The notes under the pieces are model-generated. The model was not told where the DNA came from, searched no databases, and saw nothing but the letters and a program-made list of their open reading frames with translations. This document shows, piece after piece, positions 1-7,802 of a stretch of DNA of 64,000 nt. A program made the translations under genes and the position numbers. The stretch spans positions 1 through 64,000 of the forward strand of contig NZ_AXWQ01000005.1 of NCBI RefSeq assembly GCF_000482745.1, in the 5' to 3' direction. Position 1 is the stretch's first letter. Each line of letters opens with the position of its first letter. This DNA comes from Oleidesulfovibrio alaskensis DSM 16109. GTDB taxonomy: Bacteria > Desulfobacterota > Desulfovibrionia > Desulfovibrionales > Desulfovibrionaceae.

Positions 1-66
1 CTTCACAGCTACCTACCTCATAGCAACCCTTTAACAGTGTATCAAGATTGAGTAGGAGACAGGTCT

Positions 67-771
67 ATGTGTGAACCAGCTTCAGCTACAGCGGGAACCA
101 CAGCCGCAGTAGGTGGAACCACAGCAGGCACTACTGCCGCAGCGTCTACGATTACAGCGTCTCAAATGTTCATGTACTCCCTAGCCATTGCCGCCGCTTC
201 TACAGCCGCCAACATGGTCGCTCAAAGTGAACAGGCGAATGCCATGAACTCATATCAAAGCGAAATGGCAGACAATTACAACAAGACAGCGGTCAAGAAC
301 GCCGAACTCGCCAACAAGGATTACATCGAACAGACAGCCGCTGAAAGCATTGCGCTCATGCAGAAGCAAGAGGCGGCAGCACAAGAAGTGCAACGGATTC
401 AAAGGGAACGCCTTGAAAAGCAAGGGACGGCCTTAGCTTCAAGTGAGGCAGCAGGCCAGTCGCTCCAGTTCCTCATGGACGACTATCACAGACAAGAAGC
501 CCTCTACAGGAATTCAGTAAAGCACCAACTTGATATGGACAAGGACGCATACGGCATATCCGTGAAAGGCTTCAGGAATACCGCCAAGAACCGAGGAACG
601 GCTTCAGGTCGATACATCCCCAAGCCTGTCAACTTTCCTAATGTAGGTTCAATGGTCGGTGCGGCTTTGTCGATTGGAAGCAAGGGGCTTGGTTATTATG
701 ACCAGTACAAGCAACCGATATACGACCAGAACGGCAAATTCACAGGCCGCTATTCGCTGACAGGGAAATGA
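67..771 (+). CDS. Phage internal virion protein (T7 gp14-like)
   Basis: This 234-residue protein has an Ala/Thr/Gly-rich, membrane-compatible N-terminus (about residues 5-60), then a long charged Gln/Glu/Lys-rich helical section (about 75-170) and a Tyr/Gly-rich C-terminus. Short proteins with this layout and an MCEP-type start are typical of the internal core proteins of T7-like podoviruses (gp14 class), which are ejected into the host envelope during infection. The family match is from architecture and remembered sequence style, not a search. A GGAG-type ribosome site (taggagac) precedes the ATG. It is the only intact structural gene in the window; in T7-like phages the next genes would be large core proteins, but they do not follow here. 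Confidence 0.6.
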   Translation: MCEPASATAGTTAAVGGTTAGTTAAASTITASQMFMYSLAIAAASTAANMVAQSEQANAMNSYQSEMADNYNKTAVKNAELANKDYIEQTAAESIALMQKQEAAAQEVQRIQRERLEKQGTALASSEAAGQSLQFLMDDYHRQEALYRNSVKHQLDMDKDAYGISVKGFRNTAKNRGTASGRYIPKPVNFPNVGSMVGAALSIGSKGLGYYDQYKQPIYDQNGKFTGRYSLTGK

Positions 772-772
772 T

Positions 773-859
773 ATGACAGCAACGGGACTGGCAAGCAGGA
801 GAAGGATAAAGGTACGAAGACATGAACGAAGTGTGCAGACTGACACAATGGACACATAA
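773..859 (+). pseudogene. Possible truncated start of the next virion gene
   Basis: An ATG one base after the stop of the virion gene opens a 28-codon frame rich in Arg (LASRRRIKVRR) that ends abruptly at 859. Tight coupling to the upstream gene is usual in phage late operons, and a large internal core protein would be expected here, so this may be the beginning of such a gene cut by a deletion. It could equally be a chance frame. Confidence 0.2.
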
Positions 860-1091
860 GAGGTAGCCTTGTCGTTCTTCCTAGCTTGTCAGTCTTTTTA
901 TTGAAAGTGAATTTCAATTACAATTATTCGTGTATTTTTGTCTTTATCAGTGTTTTGTCTTCCCTCATGCTCTTAATGCCCTCAAGTGGCTAGGAGCGGG
1001 CTATTTGCTCCATATTTTGATTCTGAGGTGTTTTTGTCGTCTTCGCTTGTCATTCGTCGTGTTTTCTTTTTTAAGTCTTTAGAAGTGGAAT
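860..1091. other. Gene-free AT-rich stretch with an inverted repeat
   Basis: No convincing coding frame is seen on either strand. Base composition is more AT-rich than the flanking chromosome. At 900-918 there is a perfect 7-bp inverted repeat with a 5-base spacer (ATTGAAA, gtgaa, TTTCAAT), which could be an operator, but no promoter could be assigned to it. Confidence 0.4.
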
Positions 1092-1394
1092 ATGGACGTT
1101 TTCCTTGTCGTCCTTGTTTCCGGTAAGGCGTCTGTGATTGCATTCGGTACCGTTCGCGTCCTCAAGGGTGAAGGTGGTGAAATCTGGTTCGTCGCCAAGG
1201 ACGTATGTGATGCACTTGGTTTCAAATACGCCAGCGATGCTACCAAGTATCTGGATGAAGATGAGAAAGCTCTGATGAATAATCCGAGCTTGACCTCGAA
1301 CCCCAACGGGCAAGTTACTCTCATCAACGAATCCGGCCTCTACTCCCTGATTCGCCGCTCCCGCAAGCCGGAAGCCAAGAGGTTCAAGAAGTGG
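1092..1394 (+). pseudogene. Bro-N antirepressor fragment
   Basis: The frame encodes a nearly complete Bro-N domain: the motif WFVAKDVCDALGF, the DEDEKALM segment, then INESGLYSLI and RSRKPEAKRFKKW. Bro-N is the DNA-binding domain of phage antirepressors of the BRO/Ant family. In intact members KKW is followed by the stretch VTSEVLP and a C-terminal domain. Here the frame is lost exactly after KKW, where the start of a Rha-type gene begins in another frame. The first few residues also look unlike a normal Bro-N start, so the 5' end may be damaged as well. Confidence 0.7.
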
Positions 1395-1650
1395 CAACCT
1401 CGTGACCGTCCTTGAGAACAACAAGCCCATGACCACCAGCCTCAAGGTGGCTGAGGTGTTCGGGAAGAAACCTCGACTGCCCTACATCCTTCATTGAATC
1501 GAACTTTTGATTGAATGAGTATCCGGTGAAAGTTGGATTCGGAACCCGCATGGACCCCATGTACCTGATGACCCTTGATGGGTTCACCTTCTTGGCGATG
1601 GGATTCAACGGAGCGAGAGCCGCCGAGTTCAAGATCAAGTACATCGAAGC
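1393..1650 (+). pseudogene. Rha-family phage regulator remnant, copy 1
   Basis: Beginning at 1393, a second frame reads NLVTVLENNKPMTTSLKVAE and continues VFGK, the usual start of Rha-type phage regulatory proteins. After that the match shifts to a third frame from about 1463 (LDCPTSFIESNF, an in-frame TGA, LNEYPVKVG) and runs on through MTLDGFTFLAMGFNG to FKIKYIEA, the conserved Rha core. About a dozen residues expected between FGK and LDCP are missing. The gene therefore carries a frameshifting deletion and a stop codon and cannot make a normal protein. Confidence 0.65.
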
Positions 1651-1800
1651 CCTTGAATGTTCGGTAGATTTTAGAAAGCCCAATTTTGGACTCTCTTCCT
1701 ATTCCGTTCCCAACAAACGTCTTCCCTACCCCATGCACCTCATGACCTCGACGGCTTCACTTTCCTCGCAACGGGCTTCACCATTCCTGTCTTCCCGTTT
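1651..1800 (+). pseudogene. Rha-family phage regulator remnant, copy 2
   Basis: Directly after the first copy, the reading continues into LECSVDFRKPNFGLSSYS and YPMHLMT, which again matches the middle of a Rha protein. A +1 shift then gives DLDGFTFLATGFT, a second occurrence of the DGFTFLA-GF core found about 170 bases upstream. The two copies differ in sequence, so this is not a recent duplication. It looks like two related genes fused by deletion. The rest up to 1935 has no recognisable coding content. Confidence 0.5.
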
Positions 1801-1935
1801 CTCCTTCCCCTTAATCCTGCCAATCCCGCTGAAGATTCGACGCAGAAAGCCGCAAGTCAGCTTTCACATTTCGTTTCTAAGGCGCGTTTCGCCTCGTCCA
1901 TATGAAATCCATCATGACGACTTCAAAAAGACGCT

Positions 1936-3810
1936 CTAACGGCTTTTAATCCATTGCTTTCCATGCGGCACAAGGGCGTCAAGCGTGATTTCCCTGTCCC
2001 AGTCCACTGGTTGAATGACATCGCGGAAGAGTGTGGATGCAGGGTAGCTGCCTTCATAGATTGCCGTGATGTCGTCGAACTCGCCTTTTTCGTGCCCTAC
2101 GACTTCCTTCAGTTTGCGGCGGTCAATGTCGTGGAGCTTTGCCCAAGTGATGAACGTATGCCGGAAGGAATGGAAGGTAACGTTGCTGACTTCGCCTTCA
2201 CCCGCGCCAACGCCGCAATCACGACGGAAGCGCGTGAACCACTGCGTCACGTTGGCGGAGACGTTGCCTTCGCGCTTGCTCAAGGTCTTGCGGGAGAACA
2301 GGTGTAGTTCGCCTTTTGACCTAAGTGCTTTCACGCGTTCAAGCAGGCCGAGCCTGATAAGGAACGGATGGACCGGGACAATGCGTTTGCCTGCGGCTGT
2401 CTTGAGTTCCTTGTCGCCTTCGTTGTTGATGTCGATGCAGGGAACGCCGTCGATTTCGCGGATGTCGTCCAGATGGAGCTGGCATATTTCTTCAACACGT
2501 GCGCCTGTAAACAGGGCGATAAGCGGTGCCCAGAATTGCCATGCTTTTGTGAACTTCTGCTTGCCCGTGGCCGTGCCTTGGTAAGGCGCGCTGTGGAACA
2601 GGGCTTTCAGTTCATCGCGGGTGAAAGCGCGGCGTTTGGCCTGCTTCGCCTTGAGGGTGTTCTTCTTGAAGGCCAACGCCACGTTGAGAGGCTTTGCCTT
2701 GTCCACGTAGCCCTCAAGCTCTGCCCAGTTGATGAATGAGCGCACATTGTCAAAGCGCGTCTTGATGGATTTTGGCTTGAGACGGTGGTTCTCAGGAATG
2801 TCCATTTTCAGGAGCTGCACCTTGCTCTTGCCCTTGTAATGACAGCGATAGCGGAGCGAGGGCAGCTTGACCAGTTCCTCGCGGTATTTCCGCATGTGGT
2901 CGCGGGTGATCTCGTGTGTCGGCAGTTTTTTGCCATTGGAAACCATTTCCGCGAACTGCCGAAGCTGCGGAGCCAAGTCCTTCACACTGGTGACTTTCCA
3001 TTCACCGCTTTCCGTCTTGGTCTTGATGTACTTCTCAACGGCTTCGGTGATGGTGGGCGATTTGCGGGAAGGAGCGGCAGGTTGCTGCGTGACGACAACA
3101 GTCTTGCCTGTTTCAGCTTCCGAGAGCTTGCTGGCAAGCGGTGAAAAGTCAATGGAGCCAGCTTCGTCATACGCCTTGGCAATGCCTTTCATAAGGGCGT
3201 CGCACAGCTTCTTGTAGTCCGTGGATTTCTCCGAGACCTTGATGCCTTCCTGCTCCAGAATCCCGCTGACAAGATTCTTCACGCCGCGATAATCGGCATG
3301 TGCCGCCTGTTCGCGAATGTCCGAGGCAATGCGCTGGCGGGAAGCTAAGTGCTTTTCAAGCTCATTATCCTGCCAAGGTCTTTCCCGATTGACGCGCAAC
3401 TCAAATTCATAGTTGAGCGTCTCCTTCATTTCCCTGTCTACAAGTTCCCGAATCTTTTCATCGGTAAGATGGTTTTGGAGTGTTTCATTCGCTTCAGTCA
3501 TGGCCTTTCGGTTTCTGTTTTCAAGAGTAGTCGATTTCGTTTTCAGTCGTCGGATTTCCGAAAAGATGTCATGCGCCTTGGATGCCAGCCGCATAGCCTT
3601 TGGACGGGCTTCCTTCAGGTGCGAAGTGCCAAGGGAAAGACGATACTCAGTCCTTCCCAGCGTCGGCTGAAGGTCGGCTGGAATACGTATGCGGAAATAT
3701 AATCCGCTTGGACGAGGAAGCAAGTAGGCAGGTGCGGCTGCGTTTGAGGCCGAATTTGAACCAATGGCAGGAGAACAAAACGACACAGGCTTATACCCCT
3801 TGTGTACCAC
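1936..3810 (-). CDS. int: Tyrosine recombinase / phage integrase
   Basis: This 624-residue protein would catalyse integration and excision of the prophage at the adjacent tRNA-Ser. The N-terminus has a short domain (LLPRPSGLYFRIRIPADL, about residues 30-50) typical of large prophage integrases, followed by a charged helical region, a SAM-like core-binding domain around 245-360 and a C-terminal catalytic domain. The catalytic set appears complete: Arg438 (TGARVEE), His547 and Arg550 (HSFRH), His573 (GHEK) and Tyr585 (AIYEG). The chosen start is a GTG at 3810; no ATG is available upstream before a stop, and no good ribosome site is seen. The start overlaps an inverted repeat with internal iterons (3787-3846), suggesting self-regulation or an arm-type binding site. 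No disabling change is visible. Confidence 0.92.
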   Translation of the reverse strand: MVHKGYKPVSFCSPAIGSNSASNAAAPAYLLPRPSGLYFRIRIPADLQPTLGRTEYRLSLGTSHLKEARPKAMRLASKAHDIFSEIRRLKTKSTTLENRNRKAMTEANETLQNHLTDEKIRELVDREMKETLNYEFELRVNRERPWQDNELEKHLASRQRIASDIREQAAHADYRGVKNLVSGILEQEGIKVSEKSTDYKKLCDALMKGIAKAYDEAGSIDFSPLASKLSEAETGKTVVVTQQPAAPSRKSPTITEAVEKYIKTKTESGEWKVTSVKDLAPQLRQFAEMVSNGKKLPTHEITRDHMRKYREELVKLPSLRYRCHYKGKSKVQLLKMDIPENHRLKPKSIKTRFDNVRSFINWAELEGYVDKAKPLNVALAFKKNTLKAKQAKRRAFTRDELKALFHSAPYQGTATGKQKFTKAWQFWAPLIALFTGARVEEICQLHLDDIREIDGVPCIDINNEGDKELKTAAGKRIVPVHPFLIRLGLLERVKALRSKGELHLFSRKTLSKREGNVSANVTQWFTRFRRDCGVGAGEGEVSNVTFHSFRHTFITWAKLHDIDRRKLKEVVGHEKGEFDDITAIYEGSYPASTLFRDVIQPVDWDREITLDALVPHGKQWIKSR

Positions 3811-3846
3811 CGCTGTGTACCAGCCGGTGCTTTGGGATATAAGCCT
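3787..3846. promoter_or_regulatory. Inverted repeat with internal tandem repeats at the integrase start
   Basis: A 13-bp inverted repeat with one mismatch (AGGCTTATACCCC at 3787-3799, GGGATATAAGCCT at 3834-3846) encloses two direct copies of TGTGTACCA spaced 13 bases apart (3800-3808 and 3813-3821). The element covers the integrase start codon and lies about 40 bp from the tRNA 3' end. Such a layout fits integrase/excisionase arm sites or an operator repressing int. The repeats are seen directly; the function is inferred. Confidence 0.45.
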
Positions 3847-3849
3847 GCT

Positions 3850-3871
3850 AAAAATTCAGCTATTACAGCTG
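3850..3871 (-). terminator. Weak terminator after tRNA-Ser
   Basis: Read on the minus strand, a 5-bp stem (CAGCT, loop gtaat, AGCTG) followed by AATTTTT lies 12 bases after the CCA end of the tRNA. The stem is short, so this is only a candidate. Confidence 0.35.
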
Positions 3872-3882
3872 CTTATATGCGC

Positions 3883-3978
3883 TGGCGGAGAGGGTGGGAT
3901 TCGAACCCACGTACGGGCTATTAACCCGTAACTCGATTTCGAGTCGAGCGCGTTACGGCCGGACTTCGCTACCTCTCC
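3883..3978 (-). tRNA. tRNA-Ser(CGA)
   Basis: The minus strand folds as a class II tRNA: acceptor stem GGAGAGG/CCTCTCC, discriminator G and an encoded CCA at 3883-3885. The anticodon stem CTCGA/TCGAG holds the loop CTCGAAA with anticodon CGA, which reads UCG serine codons. There is a long variable arm and a T loop GTTCGAATC. The prophage integrase lies immediately beyond its 3' end, so this tRNA gene is the likely attachment site, with the 3' part regenerated by the phage copy. Confidence 0.96.
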
Positions 3979-4306
3979 GCGTAAGAACGCTTGTGACGTT
4001 CAAGAGGCGGCATATTTAATTTATTTCCAAACACCATGCAAGCGAAAAAATGATTTTTTCGGAGCAGGAGTTATTTCAGGCACCTGCGCTTCATGCAATT
4101 CTTGACCTATCGAGCACGATAGTATATCTATTTCTGTCGTATTTTTGGGATCGGCGCACAGCTTTTTTTGATGCGCCCACCGGGCAGATTTTATTGACTC
4201 CTGCCAAGCACTGGGAGTCCGGCTGCTGGAATGCCAACGTGTTGCGCGGTGCTTTCACGTATACAAACGTCGAAGCGCCTTCTTTTTTTCGACGGAGAAG
4301 GTTCAT
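3979..4306. other. Intergenic region with promoter-like palindrome and leader hairpin
   Basis: No coding frame here is convincing. At 4102-4107 there is TTGACC and at 4123-4128 TATATC, a possible promoter toward the nif3-like gene; the spacer is short (15 bases) and holds the perfect palindrome CTATCG-agca-CGATAG (4107-4122), a possible operator. A second perfect 7-bp repeat (CGTCGAA at 4268-4274, TTCGACG at 4288-4294) forms a hairpin that ends where the ribosome site GGAGAAGG begins, so it might influence translation. The tRNA promoter must lie at the left end of this region on the other strand but has no strong match. Confidence 0.35.
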
Positions 4307-5299
4307 ATGCACCTGACTGACTTTATTCATATGATTGAACGCATAGCCCCCGTTTGCGGTGCTGCGGAATGGGATAACAGCGGTGTGCAGGTGGCTTCGA
4401 GGTGCACGGAAATACACAGCGTTGCAGTTGCGCTTGACCCTTCGGAAGCCAATATCGAAAAAGCAGTATCTCAGGGTGCCGATTTTTTTCTGACACACCA
4501 CCCGCTTGCGTTCAAGCCTCAGCCGCTCTCAGGCAATGACAGTTATTTCAGGTCGGTTTCACAGCTTATCACAAATGATATCTGTCTGTATTCGGCGCAT
4601 ACCTCGCTGGATGCCAACCCCGCTGGCCCCGTCGGCTGGCTGGCAGAATCCCTGAAATTGCAGAACTGCAAAACGCTTGAGCCTACCGCCGCGAGCATGC
4701 AGCACAGAATCATCGCCCCCTCTGCGGACAGCGGCTCCATACCTGCAGTGATCGCCGGTTCCATCCGTTGCCGGCACATACAGGGTATCGGGCACGAATT
4801 CGAGTTTGACACTGAAGACATCGTTTATGAGACAGCAGCAGATCATATCAGGCAGGTTCTGCCCGCCGGAACGTCTCTTCTGAAAGCAGAGGAACGCGCC
4901 GGCAGGCGCGAACTGGGGCTGGGCATATCTGGTTCCCTCCCCTGCCGGCTGAGCTGGCACGAGTTTGTACAGCTGCTGGAAAAAAGTGTAGAAAGAACAT
5001 TCTGGACAACATGCGGACCTGTTCCTGAAACTGTGGAAACAGTGGCGTACTGCACGGGGTCCGGCAGCTCTCTTGCCGAGACTGCCTTTGCCCGTGGCGC
5101 CGATGTTTTTATTACCGGTGACGTGAAATACCACACAGCACTGGACACGACAGGCTGCATCATTGATGTAGGTCATTTTTCACTGGAAGAAGAAATGATG
5201 CGCCGGTTTGCCGCCCTGCTGGCCGCCGGAGCACCCGATCTGGATATAACGTTCCTGCCTTCGCAGGATCCCATACGGCTTCATCCGGTTCACGGCTGA
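4307..5299 (+). CDS. Nif3-like dinuclear metal center protein
   Basis: This is a 330-residue member of the Nif3/YqfO family (GTP cyclohydrolase I type 2 homologs), which form hexameric rings with a two-metal site. The opening WDNSGVQV, the paired histidines in LTHHPLAFKP (about residues 64-72) and the C-terminal block ITGDVKYHTALD with GHFSLEE are the family's metal-binding signatures. An insert between the two halves (about 120-210) corresponds to the PII-like middle domain seen in longer members. The biochemical role of the family is still poorly defined. It is followed, 55 bp on, by a zinc-ribbon gene; nif3-like and zinc-ribbon genes are often neighbours in bacteria. Start ATG is supported by GGAGAAGG. 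Confidence 0.9.
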   Translation: MHLTDFIHMIERIAPVCGAAEWDNSGVQVASRCTEIHSVAVALDPSEANIEKAVSQGADFFLTHHPLAFKPQPLSGNDSYFRSVSQLITNDICLYSAHTSLDANPAGPVGWLAESLKLQNCKTLEPTAASMQHRIIAPSADSGSIPAVIAGSIRCRHIQGIGHEFEFDTEDIVYETAADHIRQVLPAGTSLLKAEERAGRRELGLGISGSLPCRLSWHEFVQLLEKSVERTFWTTCGPVPETVETVAYCTGSGSSLAETAFARGADVFITGDVKYHTALDTTGCIIDVGHFSLEEEMMRRFAALLAAGAPDLDITFLPSQDPIRLHPVHG

Positions 5300-5354
5300 G
5301 CCGCAAAAGCCCCGGCTCCGCCGGATATTTTGAAGCCATCAGGAGGACACGACA

Positions 5355-6095
5355 TTGAGCCTGTACCTTAAGCAGATTGAACAGCTTGTAGCATTGCAGA
5401 AGGTCGATAATGAAATTCTGGCCATCCGCAAAGACCTTGAACAGGCACCTAAAGAAGTTGAAGCCCTTATGGGTCGCTTCAACGCGCTTGAAACCCAGCG
5501 CAATCATCTGCTGGACAAGATAGAGCACCTGCGAGAACAGGAACGCCGTATCGTTACTGAAATTGAAGATGACTCTCTGCGGGTAAAGAAAAGTAAAAGC
5601 AAGCTGATGCTTGTGGGTAACACCAAAGAGTATCATGCAATGATGCGCGAGATGGACAACCTTGAAAAGGTAAACCGTCTGCGTGAAGAAGAAAAGATTA
5701 CACTGATTGAAGAGCTGCAGCGTCAGAATGAAGCCATAACACAGCTGGAAGAAACATACACGGAAGTAAAAAAAGACCTTGAAGCCAAGCAGGCAACTCT
5801 GCAGGCGCGGCTTGAAGAGGCTGAAAAAGAGCTGGCCAAGCTTGATAAAAAGCGCGCTGCCGCCGGAAGTGTAGTTCCGGCTCCGGTGCTGGCCCGCTAT
5901 GAATTTATCCGTGAACGCCTCGACCATCCTGTCATTGTTCCCGTGGTGGATGGTATATGTTCCGGCTGCCATATTGCCATTCCGCCCCAGAGCTTTATCG
6001 ATTTGCAGAAAGGTACCCAGATTCTCAGCTGCACCAACTGCCAGCGGCTGATATACTGGTGCGAACATTTCTGCGATGATACTTCAGCAGAATAA
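5355..6095 (+). CDS. Coiled-coil protein with C4 zinc ribbon
   Basis: This 246-residue protein starts at TTG, preceded by AGGAGGACACGAC. Residues 5-180 are a nearly continuous coiled coil rich in Glu, Lys, Leu and Gln. The C-terminal 60 residues hold a zinc ribbon with two CxxC pairs (GICSGCHI and LSCTNCQR). This is the widespread C4-type zinc ribbon family found beside nif3-like genes; an RNA- or nucleic-acid-binding role has been proposed for relatives but is not established here. The gene sits between the nif3-like gene and rnpB, and its 3' end must contain the rnpB promoter if that gene has one of its own. Confidence 0.85.
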   Translation: MSLYLKQIEQLVALQKVDNEILAIRKDLEQAPKEVEALMGRFNALETQRNHLLDKIEHLREQERRIVTEIEDDSLRVKKSKSKLMLVGNTKEYHAMMREMDNLEKVNRLREEEKITLIEELQRQNEAITQLEETYTEVKKDLEAKQATLQARLEEAEKELAKLDKKRAAAGSVVPAPVLARYEFIRERLDHPVIVPVVDGICSGCHIAIPPQSFIDLQKGTQILSCTNCQRLIYWCEHFCDDTSAE

Positions 6096-6100
6096 AATGT

Positions 6101-6468
6101 ATTCGGGAGCAGGACGAGCTGCCGCTGCGTGTCATTTGTACACGGAGAGGAAAGTCCGGGCTCCGCAGGGCAAGACGCTGGGTAACCCCCAGGTGAAGTG
6201 ATTCACGGACAGTGCCACAGAAAACAAACCGCCTGCCATGCAGGTAAGGGTGAAACGGTGGGGTAAGAGCCCACCAGAGGTGACGGTGACGGCACCTGCT
6301 AGGTAAACCCCGTCTGGAGCAAGACCAAATAGGAAGGCGCCAAGGCCGGCCCGGCCGATGCCTTCGGGTAGGTTGCTTGAGGCTGCAGGTAACTGCAGCC
6401 CTAGAGGAATGGCAGCTGCTTCCCTTTATGGAAGAACAGAACCCGGCTTATAGTCCGGCTCCCGTCTG
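6101..6468 (+). ncRNA. rnpB: RNase P RNA, bacterial type A
   Basis: The catalytic RNA of RNase P, which trims tRNA 5' ends. Conserved elements are plain: GAGGAAAGTCCGGGCTCC near the 5' end, ACAGAAA, GGGTGAAACGGTGGGGTAAG, and the 3' ATAGTCCGG box. The terminal P1 helix is CGGGAGC (6104-6110) with GCTCCCG (6458-6464). A strong terminator follows at 6479. Only six bases separate it from the upstream gene's stop codon, so it is either cotranscribed and processed or driven by a promoter inside that gene. Confidence 0.96.
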
Positions 6469-6478
6469 TACCAACACA

Positions 6479-6508
6479 CAGGGGCGCTCATTGCGCCCCT
6501 GTTTTTTT
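6479..6508 (+). terminator. Rho-independent terminator after rnpB
   Basis: A 9-bp perfect GC-rich stem (CAGGGGCGC, GCGCCCCTG) with a 5-base loop is followed by seven T residues. Confidence 0.9.
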
Positions 6509-6525
6509 CACAGAGAGACATAACC

Positions 6526-7725
6526 ATGCACACATGGGCACTTCTTCTGGCGGCAGGCCAGAGCTCCAGAATAGCGGCAGCATGTCCGGGCGTCCGCAAA
6601 CAGTTTCTGCTTTGGCAGAACGCCCCTCTTTTCTGGCATTCCGCAGTCATGCTTTCCCGCGTCAGTCGCATGCGGGGTATAATTTTTGTTTTTCCTGAGG
6701 ACATGCTGGAAGAGGCAACCGCCATGGTCAGGGAACTGGATGCAGGCCGGGCACTGGGCATACCATGGAAAGCCGTATCAGGCGGTGTCCGTCGGCAGGA
6801 TTCCGTCGCCAGAGGTCTCGGGCAGCTTCCGGCAGAGTGCGATACGGTGCTTGTGCATGATGCAGCAAGACCTTTTGCCAGCGCGTCACTTACCAACAGC
6901 ATTCTGGATGCGTTGCAGGCCGGAGCTGAAGGAGTGGTGCCGGCACTGGCCGTTACCGACACTATAAAGGTGGTAGAAGACGGCGCGGTGCTTTCAACTC
7001 CGGACAGGACAAAACTCGTGGCCGTTCAGACTCCACAGGGTTTCAGCCTTCAGGCGCTGCTCGGTGCGCACCGTCATTGCGCAGAAAAAGCACTGGCCGT
7101 CACCGATGATGCATCCATGCTCGAACTGCTCGGACAACATACTGTCATAACAGTGGAAGGTGAGGCATCCAACATAAAAGTGACGCATCCGGAGGATCTG
7201 ACCATGCTGCATTCTTCAGAAAAAAAGAATATGCAAGTCCCCTGTGTCGGATGGGGATACGACGTGCACCGGTTCGGTTCTGACGGCCGTCCCATGAAAC
7301 TTGGCGGTGTGCCCATAGCAGGCGGCCCGGGCGTTATGGCGCATTCAGACGGTGACGTGCTGCTGCATGCCCTTACAGATGCCGTGCTCGGCTGCATGGG
7401 GCTGGGAGACATCGGCATGCTGTTTCCCGACACAGATGCGGCGTACGATAATGCTGATAGTGCCGTCATGCTGAACGAGGTGCTTGAAAAAGCCAGAAAT
7501 GCAGGCCTGCTGATTACGCACGTTGATCTGACGATAATAACGCAGATTCCCAGAATCACACCATGGCGCGACCAGATACATAAAAATATCTGCAGAATCA
7601 CCCGCCTGGACGCATCTTCTGTCAACCTGAAGGCGACAACAGAAGAAAAACTGGGCTTCACCGGGGAAAAGAAAGGGATAAAGGCAGTTGCGGCCGTGAC
7701 CGCCCTGCGCCGAGTCTCTTCCTGA
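6526..7725 (+). CDS. ispDF: Bifunctional IspD/IspF of the MEP isoprenoid pathway
   Basis: A 399-residue fusion catalyses two nonconsecutive steps of the methylerythritol phosphate pathway. Residues 1-230 are the cytidylyltransferase IspD: LLAAGQSSR near the start, GVRKQF, and the DAARPF block. Residues 238-399 are the cyclodiphosphate synthase IspF: GWGYDVHRFG supplies metal ligands Asp246 and His248, followed by HSDGDVLLHAL, GDIGMLFPDTD and the C-terminal TTEEKLGFTG. Such fusions are known in delta- and epsilon- and alphaproteobacteria. The gene follows the rnpB terminator by 17 bases, so its promoter is unclear and may lie upstream of or within rnpB. Confidence 0.95.
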   Translation: MHTWALLLAAGQSSRIAAACPGVRKQFLLWQNAPLFWHSAVMLSRVSRMRGIIFVFPEDMLEEATAMVRELDAGRALGIPWKAVSGGVRRQDSVARGLGQLPAECDTVLVHDAARPFASASLTNSILDALQAGAEGVVPALAVTDTIKVVEDGAVLSTPDRTKLVAVQTPQGFSLQALLGAHRHCAEKALAVTDDASMLELLGQHTVITVEGEASNIKVTHPEDLTMLHSSEKKNMQVPCVGWGYDVHRFGSDGRPMKLGGVPIAGGPGVMAHSDGDVLLHALTDAVLGCMGLGDIGMLFPDTDAAYDNADSAVMLNEVLEKARNAGLLITHVDLTIITQIPRITPWRDQIHKNICRITRLDASSVNLKATTEEKLGFTGEKKGIKAVAAVTALRRVSS

Positions 7726-7802
7726 CCGGCTTTTAGTTTTCCGCCTCTTGCACCCTGCGGTTCAACAATATAACATACAAAGACAACTCAGAAAATACGG
7801 AA

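Larger units (their letters stand above)
1..3882. mobile_element. Right end of a prophage integrated at tRNA-Ser (partial)
   Basis: This segment carries a phage virion gene, decayed phage antirepressor pieces and a tyrosine integrase, and it stops at the 3' end of a tRNA-Ser gene, the classical attachment site for tyrosine integrases. The integrase lies next to the tRNA and is read away from it. The left boundary lies outside the window, so neither the element's size nor the second attachment site can be seen. The antirepressor genes are broken, and only one structural gene is complete here, which suggests a remnant. Whether it is dead or partly functional cannot be told from this end alone. 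Confidence 0.75.

Noticed and set aside
1511..1939. A single intact gene at the Rha remnants
   Set aside because: The frame joins parts of two Rha copies and then runs into sequence with no match; an upstream stop and frame changes show it is broken.
5160..6068. A 302-codon frame antisense to the zinc-ribbon gene
   Set aside because: The sense frame has a coiled coil and a zinc ribbon; the antisense frame has neither a ribosome site nor any recognisable motif.
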